A stretch of DNA of 64,000 nucleotides from Forficula auricularia (GCA_024734495.1 JALMQS010000089.1:6398420-6462419), one strand, 5' to 3'. Positions 40,291-50,020 are shown, counted from the first letter of the stretch. Numbers and translations are program-made. The notes: generated by a model not told the origin, from the letters alone.

Positions 40291-40616
40291 CAAAAAGAAA
40301 CTTTCAATTTACTCTATAGGTTTTGACGACCTGTCAGTGAGTGAGTGCTAAAATAAGCTGTTTTCTCAGATCCATATCTCAGAATCTATTTAACCTATAT
40401 GATTGAAATTTGGTACTCTCTTCAAGATGGATTAAGTACATAATTACATGTGTATAATTTGAAATCTATATCTCAAATGGATTCCGAGCTGTAGATGGGT
40501 CGAAATTGGCTCGAAATGGTTCGTGTAAATAGCGTACATATTGTACGGCCAAGCTTATGCTCGAACTTGGCCGGTGCACGATAAGCTCTTATAGATTTTC
40601 ACTCATAACTAGAAAG
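40291..40616. other. spacer, no gene seen
   Basis: Nothing recognised. Confidence 0.45.
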
Positions 40617-41410
40617 TTTTTTTATGATAATGATGAGAGAAGGAGTTACACCAAAAAGGTGCAACCCCTAAAGGCCTGGGTTGGCCCCTCCATCGTGAAA
40701 AGAAGAAATAATTTTATGGGTTGGGCGGGGGTCGAAGGTATCTGTGGATACGGGTCTTAAATAGCTGAAGGTTATAAGTCGCGGGAAAGATGGTGGCATG
40801 GAGCGAGTTCCAGTCTCTGGAGGTCATAGGGATAAAAGAGTTGGAGAAAGCGCTTGTTCGACTTTTATCCAATTTGACAGCGAAGGGGTGCTGAGCGTCA
40901 GAAAACAGCGTGTTTCTCGTAAAGATGGCTTTAGGGGGGATAATTGATTTCAGCTCGAATGAACAGACACCGTGATAGTATCTGTAGTTCAGGGAAAGGG
41001 CAGAAACGGTTCTTCGGTGAGCCAGGAAGTCGAGTAAGTTGGTTAGGGCCGGGTCTCCTATTAGTTTAATTGCTCGCTTCTGAATCGCATCCAGTGTAGC
41101 AAGAGAATGCTTGGAGGCACCCCTCCACAGATGAGAGCCATATTCGAGACAGGGACGAATTTGAGCCTTATACAGTATAAGAAGTTGACTGTGAGTATAA
41201 CAGCGTCTAGACCTAAATAGGATACCAAGCTTGCACGCTGCAGCTTTAGCAGTGGTTGAGATATGGTCATTCCATGAAAGGTCAGACCCTAGAGTTACGC
41301 CTAGCGTTGAAATTTTATCCCTGAATTCTAGTGAGTTTGAGTCAAATGATATGTTTGGGAGGTTTCTGTCGACGCGCCTAGAAATAAGGCAACACTGTGT
41401 TTTCACTGCA
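40617..41410 (-). pseudogene. jockey-like LINE 3' part, copy C
   Basis: The minus frame 41406-40714 encodes KTQCCLISRRVDRNLPNISF .. LGVTLGSDLSWNDHIS .. LYKAQIRPCLEYGSHLWRGA .. IPMTSRDWNSLHATIFPATY .. FKTRIHRYLRPPP, about 230 residues with no stop, followed by the same 3' UTR as at 31.95 kb and a short poly(A) tail (T-run 40617-40623). It lies close to the 31-kb copy in sequence but begins after motif C, so no catalytic motif is left. Truncation at 41410 joins AT-rich DNA. Confidence 0.9.
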
Positions 41411-41985
41411 TTATTAAGTTATTACATTTCAAGTTATTATTTAAAGAAGAGTGAGAATAACAGCATTTAAAAAAATGATTATAAATCAAACCACTTGAAT
41501 TAAAATAAAACATTTTTTGAATAATTAATTGATTTAGCAATGCGGCTTACATACCTAATGGAACAGCCGGTCGCCCTTATTTTAAATTGTTATTGCTTTG
41601 GGGAATAGATAGTTTACTTTTGTTATTTGAAGATTTCTCTAAGGACTAATTGAGATGAGAGACTCTGTTCTGTCTCGTGGAAAGATCATTAAGACGTCCA
41701 GCAGATGATGGTTCAACCAAGGAGACTTAATTCTGATTGGGAGAGATCTTCTTCTTAAGTAAGTAGGCCATTCCCCTTTTAGATGGAAAAGTCGATTACA
41801 TGGTCGCAGAGAATAGAAAAAGATAGGGCCAACATGTCAGCAGAGGAGTAAAGATTAATATTAAATATACTCGGCTTAATGACATCAGGTTATTATGTCT
41901 GGATTTATGATAAATTTACAATTTGAAAAAAAAGGTACATGTGAAAAAATTTAATGTTTATTAAAAGAGAAAAATATTTCAAGCA
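41411..41985. other. spacer, no gene seen
   Basis: Nothing recognised; moderately AT-rich. Confidence 0.45.
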
Positions 41986-42220
41986 TAATTAAATCTAATT
42001 AATTAATTGTTGAATCATTACGTTGTTTTCTTTTAATTATTTATTTGTATTGTTGAAAAAGTAAATAAATCTAAATCGACATGTTTAATTTAACTCTTCT
42101 TTATTTTACTATATTATAAAATAATTAGTGACCAAGATGAGATAATAAAACGAAGACAAAGAAGATGGCTTTCTGAAAACGACATGGATACAAGTAAAAC
42201 AAAAGGTACTCTAACTATAA
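41986..42220 (+). mobile_element. gypsy-type LTR fragment with following leader
   Basis: TAATTAATTGTTGAATCATTA .. GTTGAAAAAGTAAATAAA .. TTCTTTATTTTACTATATTA is shared with 43.81-43.97, 45.19-45.35 and, inverted, 59.73-60.24 kb. It contains an AATAAA. TTAGTGACCAAGATGA follows, similar in place to the TTGGTGACGGGGATGA after the 43.9-kb copy, a likely primer-binding region. Confidence 0.55.
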
Positions 42221-42598
42221 CACCAAAACTTAGTTAACTTCAATGCAGTGAAAACTCAGTGTTGCCTTATTTCTAGGCATGTCGATAGAAACCCCCCAAA
42301 CATATCATTCGATTCAAACTCACTGGAATTCAGTGATAAAATTTCAATGCTAGGCGTCACAATAGGGTCTGACCTTTCTTGGAATGACTATATCTCAACC
42401 ACTACTAAAGCTGCAGCGCGCAAGTTTGGTCTCCTATTATACTCCCAGTCAACTTCTTACACTGTATAAGGCTCAAATTCATCCCTGTCTCGAATATGGG
42501 TCTCATCTGTGGAGGGGTGCCTCTAAGCATTATCTTGCCACACTGGATGCATTTCAGAAACGAGCAATCAAACTAATAGGAGACCCGGTCCTGACTTA

Positions 42599-43177
42599 AG
42601 CCCGGTTCACACCAGGCGTTTTTTGTTGATAGAAATCTAGATGGCTGGCTAAGCTGGATCCAGAGGCTTAAAATGACGTCACTGAGGGCTGGGAAGCTGG
42701 CTAGCTTGTTGGATTTTGTGATTAGAACATGTTCTATTTTCTCCTGATAGATTGCTTGGAAAATTAGGGAGAGAACCAATCGGAAAGCAGTATTTTATCA
42801 CGTGGGTGACATGCGCATGGTAAACCAATCGGGAAGCCGCAATAACCATGGACGACTCCACAGTCAGGGCGGATTGTTCAAACGTTTTTGTTTTCGCCGT
42901 TTTTCACAAATTAATAAAAAAGCAATAATTGCAGTTCGTCTACGATTAATAACCTCTCCAATTATATTATTGCCAGCCATTTTTTTTTTTGACAACTGCT
43001 GAGCGATTGTGTGCGCACGCATCTGATCCTGCTTTTAGAATAAATCCAGCCTTACTGCAAATAGCAGTGTGTGAAGCCAACAACTAAAAATCCATCACGA
43101 CATCTAGCGGCAGCCAAGCCCTCAAGGAAAGCCATCAAGGCTACCATCAGCTAAAAACGCCTGGGGTGAACCGGGCT
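42599..43177 (-). mobile_element. PIF/Harbinger-like MITE with TTA target duplication
   Basis: AGCCCGGTTCACACCAGGCG at the left and the complement AGCCCGGTTCACCCCAGGCG at the right form ~25-bp inverted ends with one mismatch. TTA at 42596-42598 and 43178-43180 is the duplicated target, as in PIF/Harbinger. Removing 579 bp plus one TTA restores the LINE reading (..GDPxLT-xSLDSL..). The interior has one short Met-started frame on the minus strand. Confidence 0.88.
42864..42980 (-). CDS. 38-codon frame inside the Harbinger-like MITE
   Basis: Starts MAGNNIIGEVINRRRTAIIA, then a hydrophobic stretch and EKRRKQKRLNN before a TGA. A short leader, Ile/Leu/Ala-rich helix and Arg/Lys-rich run resemble, from memory, the N-terminus of some Harbinger transposases, just before the WVHP-type motif, which is absent. 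It may be the remnant left after internal deletion of an autonomous parent, or chance. Low confidence as a gene. Confidence 0.3.
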   Translation of the reverse strand: MAGNNIIGEVINRRRTAIIAFLLICEKRRKQKRLNNPP

Positions 43178-43599
43178 TTACTCACTCGACTCCCTGGCTC
43201 ACCGAAGAACCGTTTCTGCCCTTGCCCTGTACTACAGATATTATCATGGTGTCTGTTCAGTCGAGCTGAAATCAATTACCCCCCTAGAGCCCTCTTTAGT
43301 AGAAATAAGCGGTTTTCGAAAGCTCAGCACCCCTCCGCTGTCAAATTATATAAAAATCGAACCAGCGCTTTCACCAACTGTTTTATCCCTATGACCTCCA
43401 GAGACTGGAACTCGCATCCAGCCACCGACTACCCTGCAACTTATAACCTTTAGCTGTTTAAGACCCGCATCCACAGATACCTTCAACTCCTACCCAGCCC
43501 ATAAAATCCCCTCTTCTTATTCTTTTTACGATGGAGTAGATGCACCTTTTTGGTGTATCTCCTTCCCACAACAATATCATTAAAAAAAAAAAAACACCA

Positions 43600-43800
43600 T
43601 CACAAATATTTCTAATACCTACTCTACAAGAAAACGAATATCCAATTATTCTAACACCATCAAAAACACTTCAACAAATAAGTACCTACACAGTCAACAA
43701 AATAAAACAAGTATCAAAACTTAATACAAATTTGAAGAGAACGCAGAATTCCTAAATACCTAGAGTACCTAGAGGCCTATACAAGGAAATGGGGGAAGTA
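43600..43800 (+). pseudogene. LTR-retrotransposon pol/ORF 3' remnant
   Basis: The plus strand reads QIFLIPTLQENEYPIILTPS .. TVNKIKQVSKLNTNLKRTQNS and, after a frameshift, IPKYLEYLEAYTRKWGK before a stop. The last segment matches in position and style the IPNYLEDFVLYNEMG end at 45.15 kb, also directly before an LTR copy. I read it as the C-terminal tail of the element's last gene. No enzymatic domain visible. Confidence 0.5.
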
Positions 43801-43970
43801 ATGAAGCATAGATAATTAAATCTAATTAATTAATTGTTGAATCATTACTTTGTTTTCTTTTTAATATTTTATTGATTATTTGTTTACATTGTTGAAAAAG
43901 TAAATAAAGCTAAATCTACACGTTTATTTTAGCTTTTCTTTATTTTACTATATTATTATATTACATAATT
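43801..43970 (+). mobile_element. LTR copy between pol tail and gag start
   Basis: Same sequence as the LTR pieces at 42.0 and 45.2 kb, with AATAAA near 43911. It ends TATTACA and is followed by TAATTGGTGACGGGGATGA, a primer-binding-like sequence. Confidence 0.6.
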
Positions 43971-43980
43971 GGTGACGGGG

Positions 43981-44070
43981 ATGAACCAGAAACAATTTCA
44001 AATGTTCATGGAAGCCACCAAGAGTAAACAAAGAACAAATTACGAACATCTTGGAACTTTTATCCTTTAA
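43981..44070 (+). pseudogene. gag start fragment
   Basis: Just after the primer-binding region: MNQKQFQMFMEATKSKQRTN, then a stop within 10 residues. A short acidic/Gln-rich MNQ.QFQ start is common in gypsy-type gag. Only ~28 codons remain. Confidence 0.45.
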
Positions 44071-44362
44071 TAAAACGGATTTAGCAACAAATAGATCTTT
44101 GAATAACCAATACCAATTTATACAAGCGGAAGAAACAATTACCCTTTCAAAAAACTTTAAATGTGATATAAATGCACCAGGGGTTCATCATACACCAATA
44201 GTTTTCCTTGATTTTTTGAAGGACGATGCCGTTTATGGAATGTTTATGAAACGTGAGTTATTTATCTCTTGTCTAAATTCTCAAACCTATAGAGAACTAA
44301 AAATTTCGTTTACTAATGAAAATCCAAAAATCGAAGAGCAAACATACCGTATAAAAGTATAA
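44051..44362 (+). CDS. unassigned 103-residue open frame
   Basis: Open frame of mixed composition, unlike the low-complexity frames around it: it includes YQFIQAEETITLSKNF, then a FLDFLKDDAVYGMFMKRELF segment and ELKISFTNENPKIEE near the end. The average codon use looks coding-like. It overlaps the end of the gag fragment in another frame and is followed directly by a PLE end. I do not recognise the family; the ISFTNEN-like C-terminal part is reminiscent of proteins of large DNA transposons, but this is weak. It could be an exon or element fragment. Confidence 0.4.
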   Translation: MELLSFNKTDLATNRSLNNQYQFIQAEETITLSKNFKCDINAPGVHHTPIVFLDFLKDDAVYGMFMKRELFISCLNSQTYRELKISFTNENPKIEEQTYRIKV

Positions 44363-44429
44363 CAAATGAATTTTTAAAATTATATTCCACTAAGTTAACC
44401 AGACTATGATTAAGCAAATTGAAAGTTTC

Positions 44430-44690
44430 TTTTTGCCGAGAGTAGCAGAATTTTTATGAATTGAAGAAGACAATAAAAGTGTGTCTTCTGGTGGAAAAAA
44501 TAAATTTTTAATTTATTTATAACGAGACTATAGTTGCGAGAGCTTTGCCTTCTTCATCAGTCTGTTACAATTGATTCACAGGAATTAATGTATGAAAGCC
44601 CTCAAAACTATAGTCTCGTTATGAATAAATTAAGAAAAATTTCTAGCAGAAGCCACTTCATTTATTGTCTCCTTCAAGATATAAATCATT
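44430..44690. mobile_element. PLE terminal hairpin, rearranged copy
   Basis: Arms GAAGACAATAAAAGTGTGTC (44462) and, less well kept, CACTTCATTTATTGTCTCCT (44653), plus the AACGAGACTATAGTTG / AACTATAGTCTCGTT pair. TTGCCGAGAGTAGCAGAATT (44433) is the family end. Close relative of 40.07-40.29 kb. Confidence 0.65.
44526..44560 (-). ncRNA. mutated hammerhead-like core
   Basis: Minus strand: CTGATGA, A, stem II GAAGGC/GCTCTC with loop AAA (imperfect), GCAA in place of GAAA, CTATAGTC. The change of the conserved GAAA predicts no cleavage. On the plus strand just beyond lies the second half of an intact core (AAGCCCTCAAAACTATAGTC, 44596-44615). Confidence 0.4.
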
Positions 44691-44724
44691 GGATGATTTT
44701 GGAAATTGTACAAGAAAAGAAGAT

Positions 44725-44947
44725 CAATTTTTTTTTTTTTTTAATGTAATCGAATGCAAGAAGGGGTGAACCAGTAAAGAAGCAGCCCCTATGGATCTCG
44801 AATGACCCTTGCATTACTGAAGAGAAAGGAAAGTTAATTAAGTGAGAGAGTGGAGACGTAGATGTTTTGAAGATTTGAAGATTATAAGTGCTGGGAAAGA
44901 TGGAGGCTGAACGAGAGTTCCAGTTCCTTGAAGTCATGGGGATATAC
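44725..44947 (-). pseudogene. jockey-like LINE 3' end, copy F
   Basis: Minus strand: YIPMTSRNWNSRSASIFPST, YNLQIFKTS, a short deletion, then the 3' UTR and a poly(A) tail (T-run 44728-44743). The same subfamily as 13.57-13.80 kb; only the last ~35 codons remain. Confidence 0.85.
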
Positions 44948-45039
44948 ATATTACTTTTCTAGGGTAAAGGCAAATAAATGGAAAAAATGTATATTTTTTA
45001 TGATTATGATGATTATATTCTAGATCTACAATTAAGAGA

Positions 45040-45355
45040 TCGTTTTGACACAGGCCTAAATTCCATCCGAAATTAGAAATAGAATTAAAACAGAAATGGC
45101 AAAACTTGAGACACAGTTCAAGAGAACCTCAAATTCCTAATTACCTAGAGGACTTTGTCCTATACAACGAAATGGGGTAAGTAATGAAACATAAATCATT
45201 AAATCTAATCAATTAATTGTTTAATTATTAATTTGTTTTGTTTACAATATTTTATTGATTATTTATTTGTATTGTTGAAAAAGTAAATATAGCTAAATCT
45301 ACACGTTTATTTTAACTCTTCTTTATTTTACTATATTATAACAATATTTCTCTCA
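45040..45355 (+). pseudogene. LTR-retrotransposon 3' end: gene tail plus LTR
   Basis: Plus strand: ELKQKWQNLRHSSREPQIPN, YLEDFVLYNEMG and a stop at 45180, then the LTR-family sequence TTAATTGTTTAATTATTAA .. GTAAATATAGCTAAATC .. CTATATTATAACA. The SSR.P..PNYLEDFVLY tail is the kind of C-terminus seen at the end of LTR-element pol genes. The upstream enzyme domains are absent. Confidence 0.55.
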
Positions 45356-46015
45356 GAAAAGAGAAAAAATAAAAAATAAAAAAAGAACATTACATTAAAC
45401 AGATGTACGTTTGTAAAAGTAATTTTATAAAGATATTTTTTTTCACATTATAAAATTAATTATAAAATATTCATTTAAAAGAAAATATTAATTATAATTT
45501 ATTTAAGTAAGTAACGCAGTGGTGGAAAAGGATCTGAATAATTTATTCTAGACCATTATTGTTTTATTTAATTACGTATCTACAAATATAATGACTTTTG
45601 GGAGAATATAAATGAAATAAACGTTTAGAGAAACGAGCTGTATAAAGCACATTTCAAGAGTCCTTAACAACAGAGAAATCAGCCTTTGATTATTAAATAT
45701 GAAAATAGCATCCCGGTGGGTGAAATTTGTTCGAAATGTAAATTCCAGAGCGAAAAATAAAGGATTGGAATTCGGATAACTTTTGAGGTCAGTGGCCGGT
45801 GGCGGAGAGGATGGTCTCTCCCCTTTAAGGGCGATTTATCCCCCCAGGGAAAATGCGCTTTTAATTGTTCAGAATATCCCCCATTTCTTTTATTCATAAT
45901 TCTCTTGAAATGGAATAAGAAATTAGTTTACTTCTAATTTGTTGTCTACCCTCAAAAGAAGAAGAAAAAAATAGATTATTTACTTTTATGACTCGCCTAC
46001 CAGAACTCAATTTAT
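45356..46015. other. AT-rich spacer, no gene seen
   Basis: The minus frame at 45679-45897 shows no recognised domain. The GC-richer patch at 45785-45870 is unassigned. Confidence 0.45.
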
Positions 46016-46017
46016 AT

Positions 46018-46985
46018 AATAACTCCGTTTACTTTGATCTTATTTTATTTATTTATTTATTCAATCCTTACCCTATTTGGGTTTTGGATTCATACAATTC
46101 TTTTTACAATCACTTAAATATGTAGTTAATATACAAAATACACAAAATATTTATTTCTTCCTCTTTCTTTTTTACTTTACCATACAGGGTATGGTCAAGC
46201 ATTGTAATCGTGCATGAAAAAAGTGTTTTTCCTTTTTTTTCGCCCCTACACCACCCCGCACCACCCCACGACGACTCTGGACCCTCACCTGAACCCCCAA
46301 CTCCACCCTGCACAACCCCGGACACTCCACCCATGTCTAGCTCCCTAGACCCCACCTCCGCTACGCCCCCGGACCCCACACCGCCCCACCCCCTCTAGCC
46401 TTCTAGTGACCCACAGATTATATATAGAAAATTTGGTTAAATTGGCTCTAAGGGTAAGAATTTTCATTTTTGACCCCCCCCCCATTTGGGTGGTTAGTTT
46501 TTGCATTTCTAGCCTTCTAGTAATCTACAGATTATGTATACAAAATTTGGTTGAGCTTGGTCCAAGAGCAAGAATTTTCATATTTTGACCCTCCCCCCTT
46601 TTTGGGTGGTTTTTTGGGGGAATTTTTTTAAACAAAAGTTGTCAGAAATCACATCCCCTACAACTTTGCTCATAATAAAATTTGCCGTAGAGTTGATAAT
46701 TTAGGAGTTATTTGATCATTTTCATTCGTGCGCCCCCCCCCAACCCCCTTCTGGGGTCAACATATCAAAACGTTATATAGTTACAAACGTAAGTTAGAAG
46801 ACATCTGATGTAAATATGAAATTACATAATAATCCCTTCAGCCATTTTTACGTGAATAGTGAGCAACTTTTCGGAAACCACTGAAACAGACATACATACA
46901 GACGGGAATTTTGTTGAGGGTGTTTTCGTTCATAACTTTGCTTGAAACGTGTGCAACCAAAATTTGGCGTGATTTGGACCAATGT
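46018..46985. repeat. ~960-bp duplicated segment, left copy
   Basis: Composite of an unnamed AT-rich part (TAACTCCGTTTACTTTGATC ..), a family B start (ACTTTACCATACAGGGTATG, 46174), a C-rich Helitron-type interior with CAACCAAATTTTG modules, and a Helitron 5' part on the minus strand. The whole composite recurs at 49.06-50.02 kb with small indels, so it was duplicated after assembly from parts. Confidence 0.88.
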
Positions 46986-47015
46986 ACAGACAAAACCTTA
47001 ATTTTATATATATAC
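46230..47015 (-). mobile_element. Helitron 5' part
   Basis: Minus strand from 47015: TATATATATAAAATTAAGGT, GTCCAAATCACGCCAAATTT, then the same interior order as the complete copy at 20.18-20.76 kb (ACTCCTAAATTATCAACTCT, G-rich modules, GTGAGGGTCCAGAG). The 3' end is replaced by family B sequence at 46230. Confidence 0.65.
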
Positions 47016-47019
47016 AAGC

Positions 47020-47105
47020 TGCGTCAGGCGTGCCTCCGGCACGCCATCTGCACCTTGGCCCTCCGGGCAGGTGGCCCTGGCGGGCAGCGTCTCGAGACGG
47101 CCAAA
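47020..47105 (-). mobile_element. Helitron-like 3' hairpin end abutting a Helitron 5' end
   Basis: Minus strand: GGCGTGCCGGAGGCACGCC hairpin, TGACGCAG, CTTG, then at once the TATATATATAAAATT start of the next element. CTTG departs from CTRR. The order is tail-to-head. Confidence 0.5.
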
Positions 47106-47445
47106 AGTTTGTTTGCAATATAATTTTGTTCAACTGTATTTTAAATAAATATACTCGTAAAAATCAGCTTCAAGAAATAATCTAACTCATTGCGAAAGCA
47201 AAATAAAAATTCTGAGTGTGTCAAGCTTACGCACGACGGAAGTGAAACTTCTAATATTCCTCTCTCTTTCATTTCATTCTCTTTTTTTCTCTCTTACGTT
47301 AGTTTGAAGATTATAGGTTAAATAATTCAACGACGAAGCATAGATTTACTCTTTCTAATATTTTCTTATACATGAATGAATTTTGATTTATGTACAGTTC
47401 CAAAAATTCTTTTTAATGTTACATACAGCATTTTCATTTGTTTGA

Positions 47446-47637
47446 ATGTTCAATAATAATTTTAGTGTTGAATGTGCTGTTTTTCCTCCGTCTAATAAAG
47501 TGGCAGCAATTCCAGATGATGTCATTTGTGCCAATATGAGCGAAATTAAAAATGTTTCCCTGTTCCACCTGGTGCATCCAAAAAAAGAAACCATCTTCTT
47601 GTGCAGCGACTGCATGCAAAAATTTAAAAAAAAATAA
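47446..47637 (+). CDS. unassigned 63-residue open frame
   Basis: Contains ECAVFPPSNKVAAIPDDVIC, then NMSEIKNVSLFHLVHPKKET and a CSDCMQKF end, with a CxxC. The composition is coding-like and quite unlike the AT flanks, and the third-position pattern looks non-random by eye. It runs straight into the A-rich satellite, which supplies the stop. It could be a truncated exon or transposon fragment; I do not recognise it. Confidence 0.35.
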   Translation: MFNNNFSVECAVFPPSNKVAAIPDDVICANMSEIKNVSLFHLVHPKKETIFLCSDCMQKFKKK

Positions 47638-49056
47638 AAAAGTATTTTAAAAAAATTAAAAAATATTTTAAAAATATTTTAAAAAAATTAAAAAATATTT
47701 TAAAAAAAATAAAAAATATTTTAAAAAAATTAAAAAATATTTTAAAAATATTTTAAAAATATTTTAAAAATATTTTAAAAAATTAAAAAATATTTTAAAA
47801 AATTAAAAATATTTTAAAAATATTTTAAAAAATTAAAAAATATTTTAAAAATATTTTAAAAAAATTAAAAAATATTTTAAAAAATAAAAATATTTTAAAA
47901 ATATTTTAAAAAATATTTTAAAAATATTTTAAAAAAATAAAAAATATTTTAAAAATATTTTAAAAATATTTTAAAAATATTTTAAAAATATTTTAAAAAA
48001 TTAAAAAATATTTTAAAAAATTAAAAAATATTTTAAAAAAATAAAAATTATTTAAAAAAATTAAAAAATATTTTAAATAAAATAAAAAATATTTTAAAAA
48101 ATTAAAAAATATTTTAAAAAAATAAAAAATATTTTAAAAATTTTTAAAAATATTTTAAAAAATTAAAAAATATTTAAAAAAAATAAAAAATATTTTAAAA
48201 AATTAAAAATATTTTTTAAAAATTTAATTTTAAAAATATTTTTTATATTTTTTAAAAAATTTTTAAAATATTTTTAAAATATTTTTTAATTTTTTTAAAA
48301 TATTTTATAAATATTTTTAAAAATATTTTTTAATTTTTTTAAAATATTTTTAAAATATTTTTAAAATATTTTTAAATATTTTTTAAAATATTTTTTAATT
48401 TTTTTAAAATATTTTTTAAAATATTTTTTAAATTTTTTTAAAATATTTTATTTTTAAAATATTTTTTAATTTTTTTAAAATATTTTTAAAATATTTTTAA
48501 AATATATTTTTTAAAAATATTTTTTAATTTTTTTAAAATATTTTTTAATTTTTTTAAAATATTTTTAAAATATTTTTTAAAATATTTTTTTAAAATATTT
48601 TTATTTTTTAAAAATATTTTTAAATATTTTTTAAAATATTTTTTAATTTTTTAAAATATTATTTTTTAAAAATTTTTAAAATATTTTTTAATTTTTTTTA
48701 AAATATTTTTAAAATATTTTTTATTTTTTTTTTAAATATTTTTTAATTTTTTTTTAAAATATATTTCTATTTTTTTAAAATATATTTTAATATTTTAAAA
48801 ATATTTTTTAATTTTTTTTAAAATATTTTTTTTTTATTTTTTAAAATATTTTTTTATTATTTTTAAATTTTTTTAAATCTTTTTCATTTTTTTTAAAATC
48901 TTTTTTATTTTTTTTTAAATATTTTTTAATTTTTTAAAAATATTTTTTAAAATATTTTAAAATATTTTTTATTTTTTAAAATATTTTTTAATTTTTTTAA
49001 AATATTTTTTAATTTTTTTAAAATATTTTTAAAATATTTTTTATTTTTTTTTTAAA
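47638..49056. repeat. AT-only satellite that switches strand at its centre
   Basis: About 1.4 kb made of AAATATTTTAAAAAATT-type units. From 47638 to ~48220 the plus strand is A-rich (TTAAAAAATATTTTAAAAA); from ~48225 to 49056 it is T-rich (TTTTTAAAATATTTTTTAAT), so the two halves are inverted copies. Only a few C bases interrupt it, near 48767-48900. Could extrude as a large hairpin; assembly error is possible. Confidence 0.9.
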
Positions 49057-50020
49057 TAACTCCGTTTACTTTGATCTTATTTTATTTATTTATTTATTCA
49101 ATCCTTACCCTATTTGGGTTTTGGATTCATACAATTCTTTTTACAATCACTTAAATATGTAGTTAATATACAAAATACACAAAATATTTGACTGCTTCCT
49201 CTTTTTCTTTTTTGCTTTACCATACAGGGTATGGTCAAGCATTGTAATCGTGCATGAAAAAGTGTTTTTCTTTTTTCGCCCCTACACCACCCCGCACCAC
49301 CCCACGACGACTCTGGACCCTCACCCTGAACCCCCAACTCCGCACCCTGCACAACCCCGGACACTCCACCCATGTCTAGCTCCCTAGACCCCACCTCCCG
49401 CCACGCCCCCGGACCCCACACCGGCCCCACCCCCTCTTAGCCTTCTAGTGACCCACAGATTATATATAGAAAATTTGGTTAAATTGGCTCTAAGGGTAAG
49501 AATTTTCCATTTTTGGCCCCCCCCCCCATTTGGGTGGTTAGTTTTTTGCATTTCTAGCCTTCTAGTAATCTACAGATTATGTATACAAAATTTGGTTGAG
49601 CTTGGTCCAAGAGCAAGAATTTTCATATTTTGACCCTCCCCCTTTTTTGGGTGGTTTTTTGAGGGAATTTTTTTAAACAAAAGTTGTCAGAAATCACATC
49701 CCCTACAACTTTGCTCATAATAAAATTTGCCGTAGAGTTGATAATTTAGGAGTTATTTGATCATTTTCATTCGTGCGCCTCCCTCCAACCCCCTTCTGGG
49801 GTCAACATATCAAAACGTTATATAGCTAAAAACGTAAGTTAGAAGACATCTGATGTAAATATGAAATTACATAATAATCCCTTCAGCCATTTTACGTGAA
49901 TAGTGAGCAACTTTTCGGAAACCACTGAAACAGACATACATACAGACGAGGAATTTTTGTTGAGGTGTTTTCGTTCATAACTTTGCTTGAAACGTGTGCA
50001 ACCAAAATTTGGCGTGATTT
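49057..50020. repeat. ~960-bp duplicated segment, right copy
   Basis: Aligns with 46018-46985 from AACTCCGTTTACTTTGATC to CAAAATTTGGCGTGATTTG. It starts exactly where the AT satellite ends and stops inside the Helitron 5' part, where it joins GAACGTATCGAAACC. Confidence 0.88.

Larger units (their letters stand above)
42222..43594 (+). pseudogene. jockey-like LINE 3' part, copy D, split by a DNA transposon
   Basis: Two halves flank a 579-bp insertion. Left (42222-42598): NFNAVKTQCCLISRHVDRNP, LGVTIGSDLSWNDYIS, KFGLL, a ~20-bp deletion, then SQLLTLYKAQIHPCLEYGSH, LWRGASKHYLATLDAFQKRA, IKLIGDPVLT. Right (43178-43594): LTRLPGSPKN.. in another frame, ELKSI.., HPSAVKLYKNRTSAFTN, FIPMTSRDWNSHPAT, then the 3' UTR and an A-run (43582-43594). 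Frameshifts lie near 42440, 43200 and 43280. It starts after motif C, like copy C. Its age is bounded by the transposon within it. Confidence 0.88.

Noticed and set aside
46110..46398. Pro-rich and Gly-rich frames on opposite strands
   Set aside because: They arise from a C-rich repeat interior and recur with indels in the duplicate at 49.1-49.4 kb.
47638..49056. Telomeric or centromeric repeat
   Set aside because: No TTAGG-type units, and the AT-only repeat is short and inverted; there is no evidence for a chromosome end or centromere.
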